Assembly: GCF_040412425.1 (NCBI RefSeq)
Contig: NC_089777.1
Coordinates: 39,200,037-39,264,036, forward strand
Direction: 5' to 3'
DNA from: Macrobrachium rosenbergii
Lineage: Eukaryota > Arthropoda > Malacostraca > Decapoda > Palaemonidae
DNA length: 64,000 nt
The notes beneath the pieces were generated by a model. The model saw only the letters and a list, made by a program, of their open reading frames with translations. It had not been told where the DNA came from and made no database searches. This document shows positions 58,101 through 63,960 of this stretch, in pieces. The translations under genes and the position numbers were made by a program. How positions within the stretch are numbered: position 1 is the stretch's first letter; every line of letters starts with the position of its first letter.

Positions 58101-59245
58101 AGTTAAACATAGTCATATACAGGTTTTGTAGAGTGCAGTCACTGCTTGTCATCCCTCTGAATGTGTAAACGAGTACAATGAGATCGATTTTATGACTTAA
58201 AATGTAGTTAAATTTTCTGAAATCAATATGAAATATCAGTGTGCATAGGTCTGAGAAAGTCTTTAAGTTTAGAATGGCGAACACACTTGACAATAGCAGA
58301 CGGTAATTATCATTGTCCAGTGATTCAAGTGCACCGATTCGAACGCAGACATTCCCTGTGTCACCTCCGTGTTCAGGTGAACCTCCTTTACGAAATGCAA
58401 CACTGCAGCATCACGGAACACTCCTGACTTCGTTCATATTTTCCTTTTTTTTAACCACCTTTATTGAGATGCGTATTACGATTATATTTCAGGGGATAAT
58501 ATAATGTTTCCTTTTGATAATCTGCAGAACGTAATTTAGTTCGGTACGATAACCATTGCAATATTAATGAACATGAAAAGAACCACAGATTAACCAACTT
58601 TTCGAAACTATTGCCAGCCAACGAGCTCTACGGGATGGTCGTGACGTAAGCCGTGGGCGGGGCTTAACTGCAAAGAACGCTGGACTTTGCTATAGCACTG
58701 GACAAAGGATGGCTAGGCTTAAGTTTTAACTAGGGTCTACAGATAATTTTCTAAAGACTAATTAGGAGTGAACCTAGAGTACGCTAAGGGCTCAGGGATA
58801 CTGTAGGCCTTTTCAGAGGGAATATGACAACCAGACTTACCTTACCCTAGACTAACCTTAAACACTGTGCCTTGACTTGGTGGGGGCTTCACTCCCCCTG
58901 GACGTCCCCAAGCAAGTCGTAACCCTTACACTGCATTCTAGGCTAGGCCTAGAAGCTTATCTAGAAAATCCACAGTAGCCTAGAAATACTACACTAACCT
59001 TGCCACAATACACAAGGGTCTTTATTACTGTACAGAAAAAAACCAACACGCAAAATAAACAAAATTTTCCCACATAATCGGCTAAAAGACGTCAATCAAA
59101 ATCAGCTGATCCCCACCACTGGGATATCAAGGCCCGGTTCCCACACAATGATACACTAGAGTATAAAACAAATATTCACGGTAACAAAGTAAATGCTTAA
59201 TGCCGACGTGTTGTCGGCACTATTACCTTGACTTTGATGCGCCAT
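20887..59245 (-). CDS. IQGAP: IQGAP-family scaffold protein gene, 5' part (exons 1-9)
   Basis: IQGAP proteins are large cytoplasmic scaffolds that bind F-actin through an N-terminal calponin-homology domain and bind calmodulin, Rac/Cdc42 and other partners further along. Nine minus-strand exons join with consistent phases to 384 codons plus one base. Residues 1-29 are a divergent start, about 30-145 form the CH domain (YLCHLEEAKKWIEAC, LRNGVYLAKLGHFFAP, LTFRHTDNINYFL, VYDKKNMPRLVFCLHALS), and 166-384 begin the IQGAP repeat region (KIGGILASELQVDEASLHAAVIAVNDAI, YDELLTQAEIQGHIGEVN). The start has an in-frame TAA 24 nt upstream and a good Kozak context. All donors are GT and all acceptors AG. 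IQGAPs are about 1,650 residues, so roughly three quarters lies beyond the left edge. The paralogue (IQGAP1-like or other) is not resolved. Confidence 0.95.
21317..21411 (-). CDS. IQGAP: IQGAP exon 8
   Basis: It encodes VFCLLEKVEEAVKEGNEEDL and LLALTSSVLSVK, between GTTTCCCAG and the donor GTTTGT. The pattern of a repeat helix with (E/Q)G(N/D)xxxLxxAL fits the IQGAP repeats. Confidence 0.88.
21412..22950. other. Intron 7, right end, no element recognised
   Basis: AT-rich sequence without coding potential or clear repeats. Confidence 0.4.
22960..24490 (+). mobile_element. Tigger/pogo-like DNA transposon remnant
   Basis: The left end carries ACCTACGGCTTCCAACTTAA followed by TCCGTTCC and ATTTGTTCGAAAT; the right end on the minus strand carries GTACCTCGTTTGTTGAAC. 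A plus-strand frame at 23782-24003 contains KKKVSLGRYFTITKRSD followed by a Ser/Pro-rich tail, which resembles the very C-terminus of Tigger transposases. A (GA)n tract lies at 23422-23467. The transposase core is missing. The ends are diverged, so bounds are approximate. Confidence 0.5.
23420..23467. repeat. (GA)n microsatellite
   Basis: An almost perfect GA run preceded by a GTGT-rich stretch. Confidence 0.95.
24502..26090. mobile_element. TTAA-flanked DNA transposon, 1.6 kb, non-autonomous
   Basis: TTAA at 24498-24501 and 26091-26094 flanks perfect 12-bp inverted ends, GGGGATCGGCCG and CGGCCGATCCCC. Inside is a long imperfect palindrome (arms 24661-24757 and 24866-24962). Two minus-strand frames follow: 25666-25403 with a basic PKRSKSSLHASRMRKSQVEK start, and a second frame at about 25430-25225 with IIISEARLDELLESRIPNC. 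They look like a shifted N-terminal part of a transposase; no catalytic core is present. TTAA duplication is typical of piggyBac-type elements, but the family is not proven. Confidence 0.78.
26304..26388 (-). CDS. IQGAP: IQGAP exon 7
   Basis: It encodes SRDEDYIPDAYDELLTQAEI and QGHIGEVN plus one base, between CATTTTTCAG and the donor GTATGT. The YDELLTQAEIQG core is diagnostic of IQGAP. Confidence 0.95.
26659..26793 (-). CDS. IQGAP: IQGAP exon 6
   Basis: It is 45 codons in phase 0, from DSVELLETLQNPSAHI to KMHKKEIAINK, between TTTTAACAG and the donor GTTAGG. It corresponds to the segment with ALKNP...LYQAKQDK in vertebrate IQGAPs. Confidence 0.9.
26794..27842 (-). other. IQGAP intron 5, nothing recognised
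   Basis: AT-rich intron of 1,049 bp without recognised elements. Confidence 0.6.
27843..28000 (-). CDS. IQGAP: IQGAP exon 5
   Basis: The acceptor is CTTTTTTGCAG and the donor AAGGTACTG. It encodes DEVMNAMMQELSKYGCQMP, KIGGILASELQVDEASLHAA and VIAVNDAIEKK, among the most conserved parts of the family (residues 166-218). Confidence 0.97.
28148..30048 (-). mobile_element. DIRS element D, 3' part (RT/RNase H remnant, ICR and 3' ITR)
   Basis: On the minus strand, about 29800-28860, a degenerate RNase H and C-terminal domain can be read: HLHIMLWRLTLQAIQEHM, LSARYISGRRNVxADQL, RLVERLFELWGGPVINLFAT, NRKFPVFCSPVPD, RMTLVAPCCSYAKWFPDLL. These match the same region of the DIRS copies A-C at a distance, so D is a different, older lineage. 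The end at 28148-28345 is an inverted repeat of 44860-45005. Between 28350 and 28475 lie sequences complementary to both outer ends, the internal complementary region expected of DIRS elements. Confidence 0.75.
28350..28475. repeat. Internal complementary region of DIRS D
   Basis: GGAAAAATACAAATAACT at about 28352 is the near-complement of the outer 3' end at 28165-28182. GGGAATACAAACCATTGC at 28439-28456 matches the inverted 5' end at 44975-44995. The two joined parts copy the junction a circular form would have. Confidence 0.65.
30049..30140. repeat. (AAT)n/(AAAT)n microsatellite
   Basis: Imperfect AAT and AATAA repeats where DIRS D sequence gives way to the 3' region of the Penelope-like element. 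Confidence 0.9.
30140..30899 (-). pseudogene. Penelope-like element, 3' part (GIY-YIG endonuclease end and 3' UTR)
   Basis: Minus strand from 30899: NHYAQKHQRRPEREEVVKNT then RRSLRLLEALHILEKKPNIN, the part of a Penelope GIY-YIG endonuclease that follows the YIG motif and ends with the conserved EA...KP.LN stretch. It joins in frame with the piece at 36780-38260 once DIRS A is removed. The frame ends in a CT-rich tract at 30629-30680 (minus (GA)n). Confidence 0.82.
30937..31094 (-). repeat. DIRS A 3' inverted terminal repeat
   Basis: It is the inverted copy of 36611-36779, including GGGTGGCGGGAATAGGAACC and CTACCATACCTGCCG, with few differences. Confidence 0.9.
31125..31240. repeat. DIRS A internal complementary region
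   Basis: It joins a complement of the outer 3' end (ACTTTATTTTATCATAAAAA at about 31165-31184) to a complement of the outer 5' end (TTTTTGTACATGCAACTTAC at about 31192-31211). Confidence 0.85.
31760..33000 (-). pseudogene. DIRS A tyrosine recombinase
   Basis: The N-terminal part is in the 33111-32221 frame: KAARAIARARRSSTLPLYQ, FLLYLREQCNLAVSTIKGYR and LSSVFRHRG (the SAM-like domain), then LTRKSLFLFALASAKR with the first catalytic Arg. A one-base deletion near 32290 shifts the rest, which continues with RVNAHEVRAIATSLAFH (HxxR motif) and VFASHYLRDV with the catalytic Tyr at about 31845. The enzyme would integrate a circular DNA copy. Apart from the shift, the catalytic set is complete. Confidence 0.85.
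32679..34579 (-). pseudogene. DIRS A reverse transcriptase-RNase H
   Basis: Fingers and palm start in the 34579-34175 frame (GFYNLLFLVPKTSGGWRPV, VSLDLQDAYFHVPI with the motif A Asp). A single frameshift near 34180 leads to the 34364-32679 frame with RALCFGLSTAPQVF, the intact YLDDWL box, SDASESGWGATLG and HINKKELVAIHLAL of RNase H, and the DIRS-type end HIDLFATHWNKRLENYCSP. The end overlaps the recombinase frame, as usual for DIRS elements. Confidence 0.92.
34881..36442 (-). pseudogene. DIRS A gag-like protein, Cys cluster plus Arg/Ser-rich domain
   Basis: The likely start at 36442 (MSDQSVAPVFRV) is separated from the main frame by a 2-base slip in a (TG)n run near 36405. The main frame (to 35367, then 35285-34881 after one stop at about 35364) has CVRSDC, VCSRCRGNDC and CVEC (a likely zinc-binding cluster), a coiled-coil-like stretch (EMAAMKATIRKMQLQMRALE) and a long RS-rich part with many SSP, RRSS and SPxRR units. 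Copy C has the same start and Cys cluster. I call it gag by position; I do not recognise the fold. Confidence 0.72.
36611..36779 (-). repeat. DIRS A 5' inverted terminal repeat
   Basis: Outer end on the minus strand is TTTTTGTACATGCAACTTAC; it is the inverted copy of 30937-31094. Confidence 0.9.
36780..38260 (-). pseudogene. Penelope-like element, RT and GIY-YIG endonuclease start
   Basis: Minus strand: RT region at 38134-37850 (NVPVNETIEHILNRVY, HLYCQIDGMAVGSPLGVLFA) and YRYIDNTFVTV, a changed Y(V)DDTFV box. After the hAT MITE comes KSVVEAFVRRALSHFSTW, then the endonuclease linker with IVYKFTCPVERC, and SYIGMMTTKL with the YIG motif, cut by DIRS A at 36779. The element type is Penelope: RT plus a C-terminal GIY-YIG nuclease. 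The 5' end is missing or replaced by DIRS B. Confidence 0.85.
37326..37647. mobile_element. hAT-type MITE, 322 bp
   Basis: Inverted ends CAGTGGTTCCCAACC and GGTTGGGAACCACTG are flanked by a perfect 8-bp target duplication, CATTAAAG (37318-37325 and 37648-37655). Eight-base duplication and CAG(T)GG ends are typical of hAT. A (CT)n tract lies at 37531-37551. It sits inside the Penelope element. Confidence 0.93.
38560..39684 (-). pseudogene. DIRS B tyrosine recombinase
   Basis: Readable pieces are STIKGYTSMLNSVFSHRG (39354 frame), AKAKRISELQAL (first Arg), ERVLCPVRVLKHYLER and a degraded C-terminus in which the HxxR motif reads KPPWPLSSS. The catalytic Tyr neighbourhood survives as FVNHYL at about 38590. 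Several shifts. Confidence 0.78.
39388..41364 (-). pseudogene. DIRS B reverse transcriptase-RNase H
   Basis: The 341-residue frame 41364-40339 has GFYNRLFVVPKSSEGWKPVL, VSINMKDAYFHIPI and the intact YLDDWLLL box. RNase H follows in shifted frames (GWGAILGDLEAAGTWS, HTNLKELKAIHLSL, LTRFVQDKLNVFADELSR). Confidence 0.88.
41790..43540 (-). pseudogene. DIRS B gag-like remnant
   Basis: Shifted frames include an acidic/Ser-rich region and, near 42690-42590, repeated AxKxPVASK units (tandem). The Cys cluster region near 43380-43540 is degraded (TGCTATTTCC-like). Placement by comparison with A and C. Confidence 0.5.
43892..45005 (-). mobile_element. DIRS element D, 5' part (5' ITR and unassigned coding remnant)
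   Basis: The outer 44860-45005 is inverted relative to 28148-28345: both have a (G)GAATACAAACC or TATAAACC edge, AGGAGTATTC, and CTGCTGTCA(A/C)(T/C)GAGCAC. A Ser-rich frame at 44498-43900 on the minus strand may be gag; I do not recognise it. The middle of D is missing or displaced by the nested elements. Confidence 0.6.
45336..45480 (-). CDS. IQGAP: IQGAP exon 4, end of the CH domain
   Basis: It encodes IFYPETTDVYDKKNMPRL and onward to GKVNFS plus one base. The acceptor GTTTAACAG and the first ~20 nt of the exon lie in a 54-bp tandem duplication, so a second acceptor sits at 45534. Using that one would give an in-frame TAA before the real exon start. Confidence 0.96.
45460..45567. repeat. 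54-bp tandem duplication over the exon 4 acceptor
   Basis: Two copies, about 45460-45513 and 45514-45567, differ at few bases. Each holds ATAAAATATCTGTTAAACAA, i.e. on the minus strand TTTAACAG followed by ATATTTTAT. Confidence 0.93.
46861..47095 (-). CDS. IQGAP: IQGAP exon 3, core of the CH domain
   Basis: It encodes residues 39-117 (KWIEACINEELPEAGELEE through KKIKLPP). The donor is a perfect GTAAGT. The acceptor reads GATCAACAG before the exon, and only those nine intron bases are native: upstream of them the sequence is the 3' end of DIRS element C. See the finding on this junction. Confidence 0.97.
47105..47300 (-). repeat. DIRS C 3' inverted terminal repeat
   Basis: Its minus-strand end reads ATTAAAATATCATTTT, followed directly by the nine native bases GATCAACAG and exon 3. 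On the minus strand it also contains CTGCCAGGTAAGTATG, a perfect donor consensus at 47147. Confidence 0.92.
47347..47455. repeat. DIRS C internal complementary region
   Basis: It joins a complement of the outer 3' end (AACTTTATTTTATCATTAAA, 47369-47388) to a complement of the outer 5' end (TTTTGTTCATGAAACTTACC, 47396-47415). With the 3' ITR it forms a ~290-bp hairpin-like segment. Confidence 0.88.
47880..48834 (-). pseudogene. DIRS C tyrosine recombinase
   Basis: MAKAIASARRPSSNSVYQ, AVSTIKGY and LSAVFRHRG (N-terminal domain), a shifted middle, LLKVKAHEVRAIATSVAFQ (HxxR). The catalytic Tyr (FSPHYLRDV in another frame, about 47930) is one shift away from the HxxR frame. Confidence 0.82.
48892..50559 (-). 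pseudogene. DIRS C reverse transcriptase-RNase H
   Basis: The 50559-50059 frame has GFYNSLFLVPKQSGGWRPVL, MVSLDLQDAYFHVPI and RALCFGLSTAP. The catalytic box reads YLGDWL: one Asp is Gly, which should abolish polymerase activity. RNase H follows in shifted frames (HINLKELGAIHLAL, VNSDNTTALAYLKKQG) and the end reads WGRPLVDLFIA. Confidence 0.9.
50700..53137 (-). pseudogene. DIRS C gag-like protein remnant
   Basis: The 53137-52463 frame starts MMSGTSSASFRVCCV and has the Cys cluster CCVSEC, VCMRCRGHVC and CKEC, then a coiled-coil-like LTEIMNTIRALENKVSSLQ. Further pieces (52412-50800) are shifted and carry basic, Ser-rich blocks. Confidence 0.72.
53300..53474 (-). repeat. DIRS C 5' inverted terminal repeat
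   Basis: The minus-strand outer end is TTTTGTTCATGAAACTTACC. It is the inverted copy of 47127-47300 through the AGAAAATCTGAATAGAAAAT block. Confidence 0.92.
53959..54055 (-). CDS. IQGAP: IQGAP exon 2
   Basis: The acceptor is TTTTCTTAG and the donor AAGTAAG. It encodes residues 7-38 with SAQEMDEQRQKNVSYQYLC, matching the LTAEEMDERRR...YEYLCHLEEAK region of known IQGAPs, and ends with two bases of a Lys codon completed by exon 3. Confidence 0.95.
54056..56490. other. IQGAP intron 1, distal part, no element recognised
   Basis: AT-rich with a 27-base A run at about 55139-55166. A short fragment at 55700-55735 resembles part of a tRNA-type SINE box but I could not confirm it. Confidence 0.4.
56571..56578. 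promoter_or_regulatory. CRE/ATF-type palindrome TGACGTCA in the transposon
   Basis: TGACGTCA is a perfect CRE. A GC box (CCCCGCCC at about 56525) and an ATTGG (CCAAT) at about 56547 lie next to it. Activity is not shown. Confidence 0.4.
56937..57140. repeat. 46-bp tandem repeat, about 4.4 copies
   Basis: The word CTACACATCAA(T/A)TTC recurs at about 56937, 56983, 57028, 57074 and 57120, spacing 45-46 bp, alternating with CAATGACAGGTCATAGG. Confidence 0.88.
58693..59226. other. IQGAP intron 1, proximal part
   Basis: Nothing recognised besides splice donor sequence at the high end. Confidence 0.5.
59227..59245 (-). CDS. IQGAP: IQGAP exon 1 (coding part)
   Basis: It encodes MAHQSQ plus one base, ending CAAG before the donor GTAATA. 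The ATG is preceded by ACG (A at -3) and followed by G, and an in-frame TAA lies 24 nt upstream, which supports this start. The phase fits exon 2 exactly. Confidence 0.8.
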
Positions 59246-59329
59246 CGTGAGGTATTCTGCAGACAATTACCACAAAATATTAGCATCCACAACGACTACT
59301 TTCCGCACGAACTGTTGATACCGCCATAC

Positions 59330-59450
59330 CTTCATATAAAATCTAGCTTGGCGCTGATTGGTAGCAACAAAATGTAACTCAGGCGCTGATTGGCTATTCA
59401 GGTTAATCTCTTTGTCTTGATTGGTTAAAGTCTTTTAGTCAAAACCAATC
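59330..59450 (-). promoter_or_regulatory. IQGAP: Candidate IQGAP promoter: three CCAAT boxes and a TATA-like motif
   Basis: On the minus strand CCAAT occurs at 59424-59420, 59393-59389 and 59361-59357, i.e. 31 and 32 bp apart, about three helical turns. A fourth, in the opposite orientation, is at 59445-59449. TTTATATGAAGG at about 59341-59330 is TATA-like, about 85-95 bp upstream of the ATG. A start site near 59315 would fit. Position and motif spacing support a promoter; function is inference. Confidence 0.55.
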
Positions 59451-60350
59451 TATACTATATAAGTAACAGATATCTATATAAAAATCAAATGCTGCTGTCA
59501 TTAACTTACCGTTACCTAGAAGAGATAAAAATTAGATTTTTATGAGATCAACTTGTCTCGCTGAATTGTTATGGAAGATTTTGAACCTCGAGTTTTTCGC
59601 ACCAGATAACGTAAATAAACATCCGATTGAATGCAATCTCAACCTATGCTTCATTTGGTCTTTAAGTTTGATTTGAAAACAGGAATAACATTGATTTATA
59701 CAATCAACACCAAGAGTAATCAATAAACCACCCTCAGCTTTGATCAGTTACATGAATCAAATAACAGGATCTACGTTACGGAGTTACACCGTTACGCCCA
59801 CAAGGAATGACTTCGAACAAGTGGGCGTTGTAAGGGTCTCCCACCTCCATGGTCTAAAAATTATTTGCTAAACTTCCTTTTCACTCATGGAGTATAATAT
59901 TCACGGGTTACAAATACGAGCAAGAGTCCATGTTGGCACAAAGCAAGACTGCTCTAACAACCACAAGCATGGCTGGCGTATGGCCCGGGCTGTATACGCA
60001 AAAATAAAAAAACAAAATAATAATAAAGTTCAATTAGCATCATATTGCACTAGCCTACATACTAGACTAGGCAGGCTGGTATTGACAGTAAATGGGGCCA
60101 CTTGATGGTTTTTTAACGCAATATAAAACAAGAGAAAGGAAGGTTGAGGTAGCTTCAATGACACGTTAGATTTATCACGAATTTCCGGACAGCTCCAAAT
60201 GCAATGTGATGGAATGTATTCACCGTATCCATATCGCGCAGGGGATGAAGTCGTCACCTTATTTTACGGGTTGTGAAGATTAAACTCTTACTCCCGTATT
60301 TTTTCTTAAGGTTCTAATTTAGGTTATATATATAGTTTATACATACACAC
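59451..60350. other. Upstream region, nothing firm
   Basis: A small inverted repeat with TTACGCCCAC and GTGGGCGTTGTAA lies at about 59789-59832. No gene recognised. Confidence 0.4.
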
Positions 60351-60353
60351 ACA

Positions 60354-60485
<132 letters not shown>

Positions 60486-60546
60486 AGAATCTACTGGTCA
60501 CTTTTTACCAGATCCATATGTAATTGCAATAACCACAATGCCCTCT

Positions 60547-60969
60547 TGACTTTTATTGTGACTTTTCTCGTTGATATTTTGCAAACTTAATTTATTCATA
60601 ATTCGGACAGGGGCGTTATTTGATGCTTTCTTCTTCATCGTTATTTGATGCTTTCTCCTTCATAGATGATTGCATAAGAATTGTTACCTATCAATGGCAC
60701 ATTTTAAACACTAAACCATAATATCAGTCAGAAATGTCATATAGCCTACCATTCAGCATCAATAAGATCCCAACTCAGAAGTATACACGCATTTACGTAT
60801 TAAGGATCAAGAAACTGGATTTAAGAAATTAATAACAAAGTCCAACTTGCATCAAAGCGAGTTAATGATTAACTGACTAAAGCTTGATGTCACGAAAACC
60901 TATCCAACTAAAGAATGAATGAATGACTTGGTATGAAAATCAGGAGAAAAGGAGATGAATGAGTGAGAA

Positions 60970-61051
<82 letters not shown>

Positions 61052-61335
61052 TATATATATGGACTTTGTTATTAATTTCTTATATCCAATTTCTTGATCC
61101 TTAATACGTAAATGCGTGTATACTTCTGAGTTGGAATCTTATTGATGCTGAATGGTATATGACATTTCTGAATGATATTATGATTTAGTGTTTAAAATGT
61201 GCCATTGATAGGTAACAATTTTTATGCAATTATCTATGAAGAAGAAAGCATCAAATAACGCCCCTGTCCGAATTATGAATAAATTAAGTTTGTAAAATAC
61301 CAACGAGAAAGGTCACAATAAAAGTCAAACGTGAT
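60547..61335. repeat. Large inverted repeat (arms ~280-296 bp) around a (TA)n core
   Basis: The arm 60547-60842 (from TCTTGACTTTTATTGTGA to AATAACAAAGTCCA) is inverted at 61058-61335 (from TGGACTTTGTTATTAA) with few differences. The left arm has an extra ~26-bp repeat of TTATTTGATGCTTTCT near 60640. The 215-bp centre holds a (TA)n run (60966-61061). Confidence 0.95.
60971..61061. repeat. (TA)n microsatellite in the palindrome centre
   Basis: Nearly pure TA repeat. Confidence 0.97.
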
Positions 61336-62013
61336 ATATCTGTTCACTAGCACAAAAAACAGAGGCACAAAAAGGACCTTTTAATAGAGACCAATTTTCA
61401 TACAAATAAATCATAATATTCATGTCATGCACTGCGTCAGTAATCACAATTAAGGCCTTCCACAGACAAAGGAAACGAAAAACAGAGACGAAAGATATTC
61501 AGGGATAAAAAATCGCCTAAAACAGACGAGTATCCGTTGGTGAGAAAGCAAAACATTCTAAACTTGCCGCCATTGTGAGAATAATCCTTTGCGATTTAAT
61601 GGTTACCTCATGAGCTGACGGTACTGACGTAGCGACAGCTGATGTTCTAGTGCCCACTTAGGAACGTCGTTGTTAGAGGGGCAGCTGGTCCTGTCGGATT
61701 TTATTCAAGCAGGCACCCAACCTGCTTTCAATGTGGAAATCACTCATTTTCGGGTGGCAAGATTAGGCAAAGTTTCTTTTTTTCTTAGGGTCTGAATATA
61801 TAAATATATATAGACATAAATGGTAGTATGCATGTGTGTGTGTGTTCCAGTATAACTCTGAAACGCATTGAGCAATTTCAAGCAAACTTGGTAAACATAT
61901 GATTTTGTATCTGGGAAAGAATACTGTGGGGGTAAGACATCACTGGCACCAAAGGGGGTGGGTGTGGGAAGGAGGTGACATGTAAAAATACCAGAAAACG
62001 ACAGATATTAGTG

Positions 62014-62395
62014 TCTAATCCATAGTTTTTGAGGTCACTGAGATGGATAGTGACACTCCTGATGCCCTTTAAGTCCAAGTTCAGCCCTGATAGGGAGTGG
62101 GGGTGAGAAGGGGTGGGATAAAAATAGGTGAAAATGTGAAAATGTGTCTAATCCAAAGTTTTTGAAGTAACTGAGATGAATAGTGACACTCCCAATGCCC
62201 TTTCAGTCCCAAGTTCAGCCCCGATAGAAAGCTGGGGTGTGAAGGGGTGAAAAATATGTAAAAAAAATGAGATATTAGTGTTTAATCCATAGTTTTCAAG
62301 GCCGCTGAGATGAATAGCAGTACTCCCAATGCCCTTTAAGTTCAAATTCAGCCCCAATAGGAATGGGGGTGAGAAGGCGTGAAATATAGTGTCAA
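62014..62395. repeat. 133-bp tandem repeat, about three copies
   Basis: T(C/T)TAATCCA(T/A)AGTTTT starts copies at 62014, 62147 and 62280; each includes CTGAGATG(A/G)ATAG and AATGCCCTTT or ATGCCCTTT. Confidence 0.92.
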
Positions 62396-62432
62396 AAATG
62401 TGGAGCAACGTAACTGAAGCAACTATCTTAAC

Positions 62433-62433
<1 letters not shown>

Positions 62434-62493
<60 letters not shown>
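62434..62493. repeat. (GA)n microsatellite
   Basis: Pure GA repeat. Confidence 0.97.
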
Positions 62494-62496
<3 letters not shown>

Positions 62497-62672
62497 ATTG
62501 GTTGTCATTCAGAGTTTTCCCAGACACCGCTGGGTCAGTCTGCTAGTATATATGTACAGATAGATAGATATATATATATGGCACGCATATCAGAATAGAA
62601 ATTTTGGGAAATAATAAAGATAAGCAACGAACAAATGTAAGCTGATAATTAAGTAAGTAGATACAACTTACA

Positions 62673-62732
<60 letters not shown>
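62673..62732. repeat. (GA)n microsatellite
   Basis: Pure GA repeat, about 240 bp after the previous one. Confidence 0.97.
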
Positions 62733-62736
<4 letters not shown>

Positions 62737-62989
62737 CTGGTGAGGAAAACAAAAACACTTCCGGAGATATTTTCACATGTTGATGGAAGACGACTTTCCA
62801 TTGTATCTTGCTTAGTTACTTCTCGAGAAATATAATGAATTTATAATTACAACAATATGAACGTGGGACTTCCCTTCTACACTACCTTGTGAATCATGGA
62901 GTACCAAACAACGCGCATTCTCACATCCTGCAAACGAACAAACTGCAGCACATTTCCGCTTTGCTTTACGGCTAGTTATTTATATTATA

Positions 62990-62991
62990 CT

Positions 62992-63028
<37 letters not shown>

Positions 63029-63080
63029 GTATGTTTGTATGTGTATATATGTGTATATTGCATGTATATATATATATATG

Positions 63081-63155
<75 letters not shown>

Positions 63156-63182
63156 TATATATTACATATATTTATATATATA
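62990..63182. repeat. (AC)n and (TA)n compound microsatellite
   Basis: An AC run at 62993-63019 followed by interrupted TA/TATG repeats. Confidence 0.95.
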
Positions 63183-63189
63183 CACTCTG

Positions 63190-63960
63190 TGTGCTGCAAA
63201 GGACCTCTGACTGAGACATTTCGCCAGATGTCTTTCCTGTGCTTAATCGTCTACTAACCTTCTTAATCTCCTGCCTCCCGTCTCATAGTTCTCACCCTCC
63301 TCCATCTCCCTTTCATTCATGTCTCATCTGCATTTGGAACTTTCAAAATTTCCCTTGTGGCATCATTTCTAACTCTATCCTGACACCTGAACCGTAATCT
63401 TCTATTTAAAGCTTTATTCTCAAATAGAGATTATCTTTTAAAAAGAAGTTCCATTTTCATACCATGATTCATGTCTTTAAAATAATAAGGATCATGCTTT
63501 ATGTATCATATAACTCTCGTATGCAATTTCAGTCTATCTGATTTTTAAACTCGCGTTTTTTAATCTTTCATTAAAAATTCCAGCTCAAAAGAACTTGTAA
63601 CGGATATCATAATCCTGAATATTTAACATTTTCGGCCTTATTAATTCATTCTCCATTTAGTGTTATTTTATCCTCGTTGTACATATTCTGAGTTCCATTT
63701 CTCTAGATATATGATGTCTTCTATAGTGCAGGCCTTGTAAATCTTTGGGTATTTTGCTGATTAAAATAGCATCATAGTCTACGATTGTCAGGTTCCTATC
63801 TTGTCTCGTATCCACACCTTCTCTTCCGTCTCGTGCCACTTTTTTCATTATAAAATCCACAAGAAGGGCAAATAGCAAAGGCGAAAAGACATTTACTGTA
63901 GCATCTCAATAATCACTTGACAAGACCCCATTAACATTAACCTTAGCTTCGTTCATGGAT
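63190..63960 (-). mobile_element. LINE reverse transcriptase remnant, minus strand
   Basis: The minus-strand frame 63878-63663 reads LLFALLVDFIMKK and LTIVDYDAILISKIPKDLQ, a damaged (L/M)DYADDAILIS box, then ISREMELRI. Further down, DRVRNDATREIL (about 63385) and GRWRRVRTMRREAGD resemble the C-terminal region. The N-terminal part lies outside or is lost. Confidence 0.65.

Larger units (their letters stand above)
56495..58692. mobile_element. DNA transposon with ~40-bp TIRs and TA duplication, 2.2 kb
   Basis: The left end CAGCAAAGTCCACCGCTC and GCAGCTAAGCCCCGCCCA are inverted at the right end (58692 back to about 58650) with a few mismatches. TA lies on both sides (56493-56494 and 58693-58694). 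No transposase is seen, so it is non-autonomous. Inside are a 46-bp tandem repeat and AT-rich filler. Confidence 0.82.
61791..62546 (+). mobile_element. Helitron-like non-autonomous element (3' end)
   Basis: The right end has a short hairpin, CCCAG-ACACCG-CTGGG (62519-62534), eight bases, then CTAG at 62543-62546 followed by T. That is the classic Helitron 3' structure and insertion context. The left end is uncertain; TCTGAATATATAAATATA at 61791 is a candidate 5' TC end but is preceded by G, not A. The inside holds three 133-bp repeats and a (GA)n tract, common in non-autonomous Helitrons. Confidence 0.55.

Noticed and set aside
59887..60105. 72-residue plus-strand frame upstream of IQGAP
   Set aside because: No domain, low-complexity Lys/Asn end, and no supporting signals.
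62389..62598. Open frame with ERERER repeats
   Set aside because: Translation of a (GA)n microsatellite.
62896..63210. Open frame of IYIYIY repeats
   Set aside because: Translation of a TA/AC microsatellite.
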